Positions 1-6,797 of a DNA stretch of 11,212 bases are shown one piece after another. How positions within the stretch are numbered: the first letter of the stretch is position 1; each line of letters starts with the position of its first letter. The stretch spans positions 1 through 11,212 of the forward strand of contig JBAXCY010000097.1 of the NCBI GenBank assembly GCA_037141235.1, in the 5' to 3' direction. Source of the DNA: Bog-756 sp037141235 (GTDB taxonomy: Bacteria > Actinomycetota > Acidimicrobiia > Acidimicrobiales > RAAP-2). A program made the translations under genes and the position numbers. A model generated the notes under the pieces. The model searched no databases, was not told the origin of the DNA, and was given only the letters and a program-made list of their open reading frames with translations.

Positions 1-1
1 C

Positions 2-46
2 ATCCTGCCCTGCCCCATCTGTTCCACCAACGTTCTTCGCGTTTAG
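2..46 (+). CDS. possible 3' end of a convergent gene
   Basis: The second forward frame is open from the window edge to TAG at 44-46 and reads ILPCPICSTNVLRV. The CPIC pair resembles a zinc-ribbon half site, and the frame stops just before the stem-loop at 63-88, where a convergent gene would be expected to end. Fourteen residues are too few to name a family, and the two other forward frames are also open here, so this is a weak suggestion only. Confidence 0.15.
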   Translation: MLPCPICSTNVLRV

Positions 47-62
47 TCCACCACTCTAAGTG

Positions 63-88
63 TTGACGACAGCACGTACAGTCGTCAA
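63..88. terminator. stem-loop downstream of dnaE2
   Basis: A perfect 8-bp inverted repeat, TTGACGAC (63-70) and GTCGTCAA (81-88), encloses a 10-base loop. It starts 43 bases after the dnaE2 stop codon. Neither side has a clear run of T, but many actinobacterial terminators lack one. It could end dnaE2 transcription and perhaps that of a gene entering from the left. An operator is the alternative reading. Confidence 0.4.
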
Positions 89-131
89 GGGGCACCCGTC
101 ACTGCTCGTATTCGTCGAGGAAAGGCAGTGG

Positions 132-3100
132 TCACCGGAAGTCGCGGGAGGCCGGCACCGGGCCGAGGGGAAGAGGCTCGATCCGCTCCGCCACCAGGGT
201 CATCGATCCCTCCGACCGTTCGACCCGACCCCGCACCAGGAGTGCTGGACACGCCCGGGCCACCGGCTTCCATCGGATCCAGGCACCACGCGAGCACACG
301 ATGTTGACCATCCCGGTCTCGTCCTCCAAGTTGAGGAAGACCGCCCCATGGGCGCTCTCGGGAGCCTGTCGATGAGTGACTACGCCCCCGACGGTCACCC
401 GGTCGCCGGTGGGTCGGCCAGCCAAGGCAGAGGCTCGGACCACGCCGCGCCGATCCAAGCCGGCACGGGCCAGATCCATGGCCGTGGTGTCGGGGGCCAT
501 GCCCAGCGACCACAGGTCGTCGGATACCTCCTCCCACGCAGTGGGGGCCGGGAGCGGCGGGGGTGTCGCCCCGGTGACCACACCCGGCAGTCGGTCAGCG
601 GTGGCTTGGGCTGCCGCCCCCGCCCCCCACACCAGCGCCCGACGTCCACCCGACGCACGGCTCCGGTCCTGCCCGTCCAGCCCGTCCAGAGCCCCGGCAG
701 TGGCCAGCGCCTCGAGCTGGCTCCGGGTCACCCCGGCCCGGCGCACCAGGTCTTCCATGTCCGCCCACGGCGCCCCGGCCTCGATCCGGGCCGCGGTGTC
801 AGACCCGATGGCCCGCACCGACGACAGGCCGAGGCGGACAGCAGCCTCCCCAGGAGCGATCCGCTCTGGTGTAGTTCCCGACCGACTGCCAGCACGTTGA
901 TCCGCTTCGCCCTCTGGTTCGAGAGATGCCACCGCCCGGCCGTCGTTGACGTCAGGTCGACGGACCACCACACCGTGTCGTTTGGCGTCGGCCACCAGGC
1001 TCTGGGGGGACCAGAACCCCATGGGCTGGGCGTTGAGGAGCCCGGCGGTGAAGGCAGCCGGATAGTGCACCTTGCACCAGGCCGTCGAGTACACCAGGTG
1101 GGCGAAGGCCACCGAGTGGCTCTCGGGGAAGCCGAAGTTGGCAAAGGCGGCCAGGGCTGTGTACACCTGCTCGGACACCACCTCGGACACGCCCCGGGCA
1201 GCCATGCCAGCGAACAGACGGTCGCGCAGCCGGGCCATGCGCTCACCGGACCGTTTGGCGCTCATGGCCTGGCGCAGTTCGTCGGCCTCGGTGGGGCTGA
1301 AGCCGGCCACATCGATGGCGATCTGCATCAGCTGCTCCTGAAAGAGCGGCACTCCGAGGGTGCGCTCCAGGGCTGGCTGCATCAGCGGATGGAGATAGGT
1401 GACCGGCTCGGTCCCATTGCGGCGCCGGATGTAGGGGTGCACGGCGTTGCCCTGGATGGGCCCGGGCCGGATGAGGGCCACCTCGATGGCCAGATCGTAG
1501 AAGCAGCGGGGCTGCACCCGGGGCAGGGTATTCATCTGCGCCCGCGACTCCACCTGGAACACGCCCACCGTGTCGGCCCGGCACAGCAGGTCGTAGACGG
1601 CCGGGTCCTGATCCAACAGGGCCAGGTCGATGGTGATCCCGTGTGACTCGGCTACCAGGTCGACCATGTAGTGGAGGGCGGTGAGCATGCCGAGACCGAG
1701 CAGATCGAACTTGACCAAGCCGGCCGCCGCACAATCGTCCTTGTCCCACTGCAGCACGCTGCGGCCCGGCATCCGTCCCCACTCCACCGGGCAGACCTCC
1801 ACCACCGGGCGGTCGCAGATGACCATGCCGCCCGAGTGGATGCCGAGGTGACGGGGGAACCCAAGGAGCTCGGTGGCCAGCTGTGCGACCAAGGGGGGCA
1901 GGTCCTCGCGCTCGTCGAGCGGCTGGCCGCGTTCGCTCGACCCGGCCCAGGCCTCGGCCTCCTCGGCGGTGTGGCCAAGGGCTTTGCCCACGTCGCGCAG
2001 CGCCGAGCGGGACCGGTAGGTGATGACGTTGGCCACCTGGGCGGCGTGGAGCCGCCCGTAGCGCCCGTAGACGTACTGGATGACCTCTTCCCGCCGGCCC
2101 GACTCGATGTCGACGTCGATGTCGGGCGGCCCGTCGCGGGCTGGGGACAGGAAGCGCTCGAAGAGCAGGCCGAGGGCCACGGCGTCCACGTTGGTGATGC
2201 CGAGAGCGAAGCAGACGGCCGAGGTGGCCGCTGACCCTCGGCCCTGACAGAAGATGTCCTGGCGTTTGCAGAACTGGACGATGTCCCACACGGTGAGGAA
2301 GTAGCCCGGGAACCCGAGGGCTCCGATCACCTCGAGCTCGTGGTCGATCTGGGCGTACGCCCCCGGCACCCGCTCGGCTCCCGGTACTCCATACCGTTCG
2401 GCTGCCCCCCGACGAGTGAGCTCGGCCAGCCAGGTCTGTTCGGTGTGGCCCTCGGGCACCGGAAAGTCCGGGAGCCGGGGTGCCACCAGCCGGAGGTCGA
2501 ATGCGCACTCGGCGGCGATCTCCCCGGCCCGTTCGACGGCACCGGGCCACCGGGCGAAGCGGCGGTGCTGCTCGGCCTCGCTTCGCAGGCAGGCGCTTGC
2601 CGACGAGGGGAGCCATCCATCGAGCTCCTCGAGCGTCCGTCTGGCCCGCACGGCGGACAGGGTGGTGGCCAGGGGGAACCGGGCCGGGGTGGCGTAGTGG
2701 ACGTTGTTGGTGGCCACCGGGGTCACCCCCCGCTCGACGGCCAGCACGGCCAGGGCATCGTTGCGGGGCCCATCCACCGGGGTGCCGTGGTCCCACAACT
2801 CCACGGCGAGGTGCTCTCGACCGAAGTGGTCGATGAGGTGGTCGAGGGCCCGGCCCGCTGCCGCCGGCCCCTCGCGGGTCAGCGCCGAGGCCAGCGGACC
2901 CTTCCGGCACCCGGTCAGGATCTGCCAGTGGCCCCCGTGGCGGTCGGCCAGGGCGTCCAGGGTGAGGATGGGCCGGCCCTTCTGCCCGCCGTCCAGGTGC
3001 GCCTCGGCGATGGCCCGGCTGAGGCGGGCGTAGCCGTCGGGGTCGCGGGCCAGCACTACCAGGTGGGTTCCGTCCGGGTCGGGCATGCCGGTGCGCAGAT

Positions 3101-3326
3101 GGGGGCCGTCGGCATCGGACAGCGTTAGTTCGGCCCCGAACACGGTGGGCAGACCGAAGGCCCGGGCCGCCACTGCGAACCGGACCGCCCCGTACAGACC
3201 GTTGTGGTCAGTGAGGGCTACCGCAGACAGCCCGAGTCGGACTGCTTCCGCGGCCAACTCTTCGGGGTGGCTGGCTCCGTCGAGGAAGGAGAAGTTGGAG
3301 TGGGTGTGGAGCTCTGCATACGCCAT
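132..3326 (-). CDS. dnaE2: error-prone DNA polymerase III alpha subunit DnaE2
   Basis: This is a C-family DNA polymerase that extends past lesions as the catalytic member of the ImuA'-ImuB-DnaE2 mutasome. The protein has 1064 residues, normal for DnaE2. A PHP domain opens it (HTHSNF at 7-12, LTDHNG at 38-43). The palm carries PDIDVDIES at 401-409, whose D402 and D404 match the metal-binding aspartates of DnaE, and the third is D541 in VKFDLLGLG. The finger region contains FPESHSVAFAHL near 733-744. A helix-hairpin-helix follows near 868-890, and an OB-fold (977-1015, with FLNLEDETGMVNI) comes near the end. The protein ends in SRDFR, typical of DnaE2 rather than replicative DnaE1. The ATG is preceded by GAGAGGA about 9 bases upstream. 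It is the last gene of the SOS cassette, 30 bases after imuB. A polar linker near 800-826 is the only oddity. Confidence 0.97.
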   Translation of the reverse strand: MAYAELHTHSNFSFLDGASHPEELAAEAVRLGLSAVALTDHNGLYGAVRFAVAARAFGLPTVFGAELTLSDADGPHLRTGMPDPDGTHLVVLARDPDGYARLSRAIAEAHLDGGQKGRPILTLDALADRHGGHWQILTGCRKGPLASALTREGPAAAGRALDHLIDHFGREHLAVELWDHGTPVDGPRNDALAVLAVERGVTPVATNNVHYATPARFPLATTLSAVRARRTLEELDGWLPSSASACLRSEAEQHRRFARWPGAVERAGEIAAECAFDLRLVAPRLPDFPVPEGHTEQTWLAELTRRGAAERYGVPGAERVPGAYAQIDHELEVIGALGFPGYFLTVWDIVQFCKRQDIFCQGRGSAATSAVCFALGITNVDAVALGLLFERFLSPARDGPPDIDVDIESGRREEVIQYVYGRYGRLHAAQVANVITYRSRSALRDVGKALGHTAEEAEAWAGSSERGQPLDEREDLPPLVAQLATELLGFPRHLGIHSGGMVICDRPVVEVCPVEWGRMPGRSVLQWDKDDCAAAGLVKFDLLGLGMLTALHYMVDLVAESHGITIDLALLDQDPAVYDLLCRADTVGVFQVESRAQMNTLPRVQPRCFYDLAIEVALIRPGPIQGNAVHPYIRRRNGTEPVTYLHPLMQPALERTLGVPLFQEQLMQIAIDVAGFSPTEADELRQAMSAKRSGERMARLRDRLFAGMAARGVSEVVSEQVYTALAAFANFGFPESHSVAFAHLVYSTAWCKVHYPAAFTAGLLNAQPMGFWSPQSLVADAKRHGVVVRRPDVNDGRAVASLEPEGEADQRAGSRSGTTPERIAPGEAAVRLGLSSVRAIGSDTAARIEAGAPWADMEDLVRRAGVTRSQLEALATAGALDGLDGQDRSRASGGRRALVWGAGAAAQATADRLPGVVTGATPPPLPAPTAWEEVSDDLWSLGMAPDTTAMDLARAGLDRRGVVRASALAGRPTGDRVTVGGVVTHRQAPESAHGAVFLNLEDETGMVNIVCSRGAWIRWKPVARACPALLVRGRVERSEGSMTLVAERIEPLPLGPVPASRDFR

Positions 3327-3356
3327 GGTCGTGGGTCCTCTCTTCGCTTCGTGTGC

Positions 3357-4466
3357 TCAGCCGTAGGTCGCTTCGACCCACCAGGAGCCGCGTTCGACCA
3401 CCAGCAGGTGGGCGGCCCGTGCGGTGACGGCCTGGAGGCGGGCACCGCGCCGGTGGGCCCGTGACCACCAGCGCTCATCGGCGGGCCACGGCCCGGCCCA
3501 TCCCGACAGCGGCTCCCACGGGCCGCCTTCGATCGACAGGCGGTCCGGCGAGGTGACGAGCAGCCCCCGGCCCGAGACGCGCACCGGCTCACCTTGGGCA
3601 TCGGCCAGGTCGGCCCGCACCGGGTCGGGGTGGACGACGGCGGGGGCCGGTGGGGGAATCTGCCCTGGCCATGGGGCGCTTGGGCCCGACCCTGCACGGC
3701 GGGCGGTATCCGGGCCGAGTCCTTTTGGCCGTGCCGCCGTGGTCCACGTCACGAATCGGGCCCGTTGCGTCGGACCCCGGCCCCCCTGTAGGCGAGCGAT
3801 CACCACGCCACCGGGGCCGAGCAGATCCTGAGCGGCAGATAGGCAACGAGCGGCCCGGGCATCGGCATCGCTCACCCCGCCCCAGAACCCGGGCTCGGCC
3901 ACCACTGGGAGATCGTCGTCGCTGCCGCCATCGAGCAGACGGGCGATCCGGGGCTGGCGCAGGTCGGCCAGTTCGCCACTTCGTCCACCTGCCACCCGGT
4001 GGGCGTGGGCACCGTCGGCTCCGAACCGGCCGAGGATGTGGGCATCGGGGAGGGCGGCGAACTCACCCAAGGTGCGGATGCCGAGCCGGTCGAGCAGCCC
4101 GGCCAGGTCGCTGTCCCCGAGGATGGACACCGGAAGCGGGGCGAGGAACTCCCCGGTGGCGCCGGCTGGAACGATGCGGCCCCGACGGGCGGCCAGTACG
4201 GCGGCGAACAGCCCGTCGGCCACACCGACCTCGGCCGGCGTGATGCACTCGGCAGCCCGCTGCACCAGTTCGACCAGGGCATCCTCGCCACCGAAGTAGC
4301 GGGCAGGGCCCCGGGCTGGCAGCGAGCAGATCCCGGACCGCACTGGGGTCACCCATGGGCAGTAGACCTCGACGGCATCGATCAGTTCGGCAAAGGTGCG
4401 GAGCACGCCGCCGCCCTCGTCCTCGTCGAACAGGTCGGGGCAGCGCACGACGAGCAGGCGGTCCAC
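3357..4466 (-). CDS. imuB: ImuB-like Y-family polymerase homologue, shortened
   Basis: ImuB is a catalytically dead Y-family protein that links DnaE2 and ImuA' to the sliding clamp. I start it at GTG 4464-4466 (VDRLLVVRCPDL), one base after the imuA' stop. An upstream ATG at 4544 exists, but it would add 26 residues unlike the family and overlap imuA'. No Shine-Dalgarno is seen, so translation is probably coupled. Recognisable blocks are ICSLPARGPARYFGGEDAL (46-64), GVADGLFAAVLAAR (81-94), the helix-hairpin-helix-like LGIRTLGEFAALP (128-140), FWGG (194-197), and a typical ImuB C-terminus with GPWPADERWW (325-334) and WWVEATYG. The protein has 369 residues, against about 500 for usual ImuB. 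The N-terminal palm is condensed, and the stretch where the little finger normally sits, between about 160 and 190, is nearly absent. The reading frame is intact, so this looks like real shrinkage rather than a broken gene. Confidence 0.88.
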   Translation of the reverse strand: MDRLLVVRCPDLFDEDEGGGVLRTFAELIDAVEVYCPWVTPVRSGICSLPARGPARYFGGEDALVELVQRAAECITPAEVGVADGLFAAVLAARRGRIVPAGATGEFLAPLPVSILGDSDLAGLLDRLGIRTLGEFAALPDAHILGRFGADGAHAHRVAGGRSGELADLRQPRIARLLDGGSDDDLPVVAEPGFWGGVSDADARAARCLSAAQDLLGPGGVVIARLQGGRGPTQRARFVTWTTAARPKGLGPDTARRAGSGPSAPWPGQIPPPAPAVVHPDPVRADLADAQGEPVRVSGRGLLVTSPDRLSIEGGPWEPLSGWAGPWPADERWWSRAHRRGARLQAVTARAAHLLVVERGSWWVEATYG

Positions 4467-4467
4467 G

Positions 4468-5235
4468 TCAGGCCGCTGGGTTGTATGGGCTGGGATGGTC
4501 GAGCGGGCCGCCGGCCCCGTCGGGAGCCTCGGCCAGCGTGCCATCGGGAGCCGGCAGCCACAGGTGCCGTTGGATGGGACGGGCCGCCGAGCGTCGTCCG
4601 GTGGAGGTCACCGTCATCCGACGGTGCCGGAGATGACCCTTGCCTGCATCGACCCCCTCCCAGGTGACGTCGGTCATGCGCAGCTGCAAATCCGGGGGCT
4701 CGGGCCAGCCGGCTCGGCCCGGAACCACCACCAGCACGGCCCGCCGCTCGCGGGCCCGAGCCACCAGTCGACGGGCCATGGCATGGCGGGGAGCGAACGG
4801 CGGGCACAGCACCACCAGGTCGACCCCTTCGAGCACGGCGGCAGTGGCCTCGGCCCATGCGACACCGGGCCGGGGGAGGATGGCCAGGCGCGTGAGGTCG
4901 ATGCCAAGGTCAGCGGCCGCCACCGCGCCGAGGCCGGGGTGGCCGATCAGTGCGCACCACGAGCCCGTGGCCGAGGCGGCAGCCACCAGGGCCAGGGCCA
5001 CACTGAGGGCGCCGTCGTCGCCGGGGGCGCCAACGGTCACGGTGGTTCCTCGACGAAGGGCTCCATCGGGCAGCAGCCCGGCCAGAGGGGGAGCTACCGG
5101 AAGGAGGCGGGTCTGGCTGGCGGCGATCGGACGGGTGCGCTCGGCCACGGCAGCCAAGGCGGCCAGGGCCGCTGGGTCCCTGTCCCGGGAGGTGCGCTCA
5201 CGAACGAGGCGTTGACGGGGTGGAGATACGAACAT
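4468..5235 (-). CDS. imuA': ImuA' (RecA-like mutasome accessory protein)
   Basis: This 255-residue protein is the first gene of the imuA'-imuB-dnaE2 operon and is identified mainly by position and by a RecA-like core. GTTVTVGAPGDDGALSVALAL (63-83) takes the place of the Walker A strand and loop. VDLVVLCPPF (138-147) and AVLVVVPG (166-173) look like the following core strands. The C-terminal part (TDVTWEGVDAG, 188-198, then a basic HLRHRRMTVT) matches the variable end of ImuA-type proteins. No GKT or GKS is present, so ATP binding by the usual loop is unlikely; actinobacterial ImuA' is known to be divergent. The ATG at 5233-5235 lies within the LexA box and has no Shine-Dalgarno, which points to a leaderless message. 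No ATG, and no plausible GTG until residue 30, follows in frame. Confidence 0.85.
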   Translation of the reverse strand: MFVSPPRQRLVRERTSRDRDPAALAALAAVAERTRPIAASQTRLLPVAPPLAGLLPDGALRRGTTVTVGAPGDDGALSVALALVAAASATGSWCALIGHPGLGAVAAADLGIDLTRLAILPRPGVAWAEATAAVLEGVDLVVLCPPFAPRHAMARRLVARARERRAVLVVVPGRAGWPEPPDLQLRMTDVTWEGVDAGKGHLRHRRMTVTSTGRRSAARPIQRHLWLPAPDGTLAEAPDGAGGPLDHPSPYNPAA

Positions 5236-5240
5236 ATGTT
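5212..5240 (+). promoter_or_regulatory. divergent promoter overlapping the LexA box
   Basis: On the plus strand TTGACG (5212-5217, five of six matches to the -35 consensus) is followed after exactly 17 bases by TATGTT (5235-5240, four of six matches to -10). Transcription would start near 5247 and reach the ribbon-helix-helix gene at 5362. The -10 lies wholly inside the LexA box, so this promoter should also be repressed by LexA if it is real. The elements overlap the first codons of imuA'. Confidence 0.45.
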
Positions 5241-5243
5241 CGA
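5228..5243. promoter_or_regulatory. LexA (SOS) box
   Basis: The sequence ACGAACATATGTTCGA matches the Gram-positive/actinobacterial LexA consensus TCGAAC-N4-GTTCGA at all but the first base. Its core, CGAACATATGTTCG, is a perfect palindrome. It sits directly at the 5' end of the imuA'-imuB-dnaE2 cassette, a known SOS regulon target in mycobacteria and related bacteria. It overlaps promoter elements on both strands. Confidence 0.93.
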
Positions 5244-5272
5244 TAGTATCGACCCAGGGACATTCGGGCCAA
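5236..5272 (-). promoter_or_regulatory. imuA'-imuB-dnaE2 promoter, probably leaderless
   Basis: On the minus strand a -10 hexamer TACTAT (5243-5248) lies 7 bases before the imuA' ATG. A weak -35, TTGGCC (5267-5272), is 18 bases further upstream. A start of transcription at or beside the A of the ATG is therefore expected. LexA bound at 5228-5243 would cover the -10/+1 region. Assignment is by pattern only. Confidence 0.6.
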
Positions 5273-5314
5273 CGCGATCATCGGCGACCGCCGAGGGGCG
5301 GCCTGGGTCGATCG

Positions 5315-5344
5315 GCAGATGCAGATGCAGACGCAGACGCAGAC
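5315..5344 (+). repeat. hexanucleotide tandem repeat GCAGAY, five copies
   Basis: Five uninterrupted 6-base units occur: GCAGAT twice, then GCAGAC three times. They lie between the divergent control region and the Shine-Dalgarno of the ribbon-helix-helix gene, so they would sit in its 5' untranslated leader. Such short tandem repeats can change copy number by slippage, which here would change leader length without touching a reading frame. Confidence 0.9.
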
Positions 5345-5361
5345 ACGAAGGAGCGAGGAGT

Positions 5362-5625
5362 ATGGGAGGTGGCATGGCAACGAAGAAGGTGACCATCACG
5401 CTGGACGAGTCGGCACTCGAGCGGGTCCGCCAACTGGTGGAGCGAGGGCAGGCCTCCAGTATCTCGGGCTTCGTCCAGCATGCGGTGGGCGTGGCACTCG
5501 ATGATGTAGACGGCTGGGCCGCACTGCTTGCCACTGCACTCGAGGAGACGGGTGGTCCCGCCACCCTGGACGAGCAGACCTGGGTCGACGATGTCCTGGG
5601 CACACCAAGCCCGTCCGACGGCTGA
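5362..5625 (+). CDS. ribbon-helix-helix antitoxin-like protein, no toxin partner
   Basis: A small protein of 87 residues (83 if started at the second ATG, 5374). After MATKK it has a beta strand VTITLDES, then helix ALERVRQLVERG and helix SISGFVQHAVGVALDD, the layout of CopG/VapB/ParD-type ribbon-helix-helix DNA-binding domains. The acidic tail (WAALLATALEETGG, then WVDDVLG) is where such antitoxins usually grip their toxin. AAGGAG at 5348-5353 is 8 bases from ATG 5362 and favours that start; GGAGG at 5365-5369 could serve ATG 5374. No toxin frame follows: rsgA ends 73 bases downstream on the other strand. It could be an orphan antitoxin or a stand-alone regulator. It may be transcribed from the LexA-overlapped promoter on its left. 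Confidence 0.82.
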   Translation: MGGGMATKKVTITLDESALERVRQLVERGQASSISGFVQHAVGVALDDVDGWAALLATALEETGGPATLDEQTWVDDVLGTPSPSDG

Positions 5626-5626
5626 A

Positions 5627-5660
5627 ATCTGAGCTAGTCCCTCGATCTGAGCCGTCCCTC
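5627..5660 (+). repeat. imperfect tandem duplication of about 17 bp
   Basis: ATCTGAGCTAGTCCCTC (5627-5643) is repeated as ATCTGAGCCGTCCCTC (5645-5660), with one base changed and one missing. It starts one base after the ribbon-helix-helix stop codon. The second copy forms the left arm of the inverted repeat described next. Confidence 0.75.
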
Positions 5661-5702
5661 CTCATGGGCGGTCCAGGAGGGCGATTCAGATGGGCGGCTC
5701 AG
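5647..5702. terminator. nested inverted repeats between convergent genes
   Basis: An outer perfect 8-bp pair, CTGAGCCG (5647-5654) and CGGCTCAG (5695-5702), encloses an inner perfect 7-bp pair, CCCTCCT (5656-5662) and AGGAGGG (5675-5681), with a 12-base loop. The right outer arm covers the rsgA stop codon. There is no T-run. Its place between two convergent genes fits a bidirectional terminator. Confidence 0.55.
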
Positions 5703-6727
5703 GGGCGGTGGCGGCGGTTCTGCTCGCGGTCCCGCAGGCGGCCGGCGGTCGATCGGGCCGCGACCAGAGTGGCGCGATCTTCGACGAAGACCAGGTACTC
5801 GGCCTTGCGTGCCGCGGTGAGCTCCCCATCGGACATGGCTCGGTCGAGCGCACAGCCCGGCGCACCGCGGTGGGTGCAGTCGCTGAACCGACACTCCTCG
5901 GCCAGCTCGTCGAGGTCGGGGAAGCGCGACACCACTTCTTTGGTGTCGTCCTCCTCGTCCTCCCACACCGTGGCGGCCCGGATCCCCGGCGAGTCGATGA
6001 TGGCGCCGCCGCCGGGCAGGGGGAGCAGTTCGCGGCTGGTGGTGGTGTGCCGCCCCTCGCCGCTGCGACCGACATCCCCGGTCTCCTGAGCCTCCACACC
6101 CAACAACAGATTAGTCAGGGTGGACTTGCCTGCGCCTGACGATCCGAGCAGCACAATCGTGCAATCCGTGGTGAGCTCCCTGAGACGGTCGAAGCCCTCG
6201 CCGGTCACCGCGCTCGAGGTCATCACTTCGACGCCGTCCAAGAATCCGTCGAGCTCAGCCAGCAGCTCGTCGACCCCACCTCCCACATCGACCTTCGACA
6301 GCACCAGCACCGGTCGGGCGCCCGAGTCGCGGGCCAGGACCAGCATGTCGCGGCACCGGCCGCTGCTGACCTGGGTGTCCATGCCCCAGGTGACGAGCAC
6401 GACGTCGACGTTGGCCGCCATCAGCTGCGGTTCGGCCTTGGCCGACACGGCCCGACGGACCAACAGGCTGCTGCGCTCCAGTCGAACCAGCATCGCGCTG
6501 TCGTCTTCCGCCAACCAGTCACCCACCACGATGGGCGGGCACTCCCGCAGCCGGACCCGTCGGCTGCCGTCCGTCCCCTGGAGAGTGGCCCAGCCCCGGT
6601 CCATCCGCACCACCCGGCACTCGGAGCCCACCTGCCAGCCGCCAGCGATCACTTCGGCCGCCCGAGCATCGTCGAATCCGATGTCGGCCAGCGGATAGGC
6701 GTCGTGGTCGTCGTCCGGTCCGGTCAT
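5699..6727 (-). CDS. rsgA: ribosome small subunit-dependent GTPase RsgA
   Basis: RsgA is a circularly permuted GTPase that helps mature and check the 30S subunit. An OB-fold N-terminal region (about 36-85) precedes the GTPase, whose motifs come in the permuted order: G4 as LSKVD (143-147), G5 SSAVTGEG (171-178), G1 GSSGAGKST (195-203), G2 around HTTTSREL (227-234), and G3 DSPGIR (245-250). The zinc site follows as C279, C284, H286 and C292. The length, 342 residues, is normal. I start at ATG 6725-6727; a TTG at 6760 would add 11 residues without family support. The G4 has S in place of the usual N or T (SKVD), which is common in this family. The -10-like TAGGGT sits 7 bases before the ATG. 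It is a single gene, convergent with the ribbon-helix-helix gene and unrelated to the SOS cassette. Confidence 0.94.
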   Translation of the reverse strand: MTGPDDDHDAYPLADIGFDDARAAEVIAGGWQVGSECRVVRMDRGWATLQGTDGSRRVRLRECPPIVVGDWLAEDDSAMLVRLERSSLLVRRAVSAKAEPQLMAANVDVVLVTWGMDTQVSSGRCRDMLVLARDSGARPVLVLSKVDVGGGVDELLAELDGFLDGVEVMTSSAVTGEGFDRLRELTTDCTIVLLGSSGAGKSTLTNLLLGVEAQETGDVGRSGEGRHTTTSRELLPLPGGGAIIDSPGIRAATVWEDEEDDTKEVVSRFPDLDELAEECRFSDCTHRGAPGCALDRAMSDGELTAARKAEYLVFVEDRATLVAARSTAGRLRDREQNRRHRP

Positions 6728-6740
6728 CGAGACGACCCTA
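6728..6740 (-). promoter_or_regulatory. -10 element for leaderless rsgA
   Basis: TAGGGT (6735-6740 on the minus strand) fits TANNNT and is 7 bases before the rsgA ATG, the same spacing as at imuA'. No convincing -35 is seen, and the AGGG within it could instead act as a weak, distant Shine-Dalgarno. Confidence 0.4.
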
Positions 6741-6797
6741 GGCCCGGAACCCGCCCTCAAGGATCACCGTCGAGTTCTGCGCCCGATGTCATGACCG

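Noticed and set aside
60..1646. 528-codon plus-strand open frame opposite dnaE2
   Set aside because: It lies wholly antisense to a well-supported polymerase gene for all but its first 72 bases. Its product is rich in Arg, Pro and Gly with no domain motifs, as expected of GC-rich shadow frames. The same applies to the 555-codon minus frame at 1243-2910 and the 414-codon frame at 7039-8283.
4467..4544. Upstream ATG for imuB at 4544
   Set aside because: It would overlap imuA' by 77 bases and add 26 residues unlike ImuB N-termini. The GTG at 4464-4466 sits one base after the imuA' stop and begins the typical LLVVRCPDL sequence.
4396..5361. Long N-terminal extension of the ribbon-helix-helix frame (409 codons from 4396)
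   Set aside because: The upstream part is antisense to imuA' and crosses the LexA box and the repeat. The strong Shine-Dalgarno at 5348-5353 and the MATKKVTITLD start mark the real gene.
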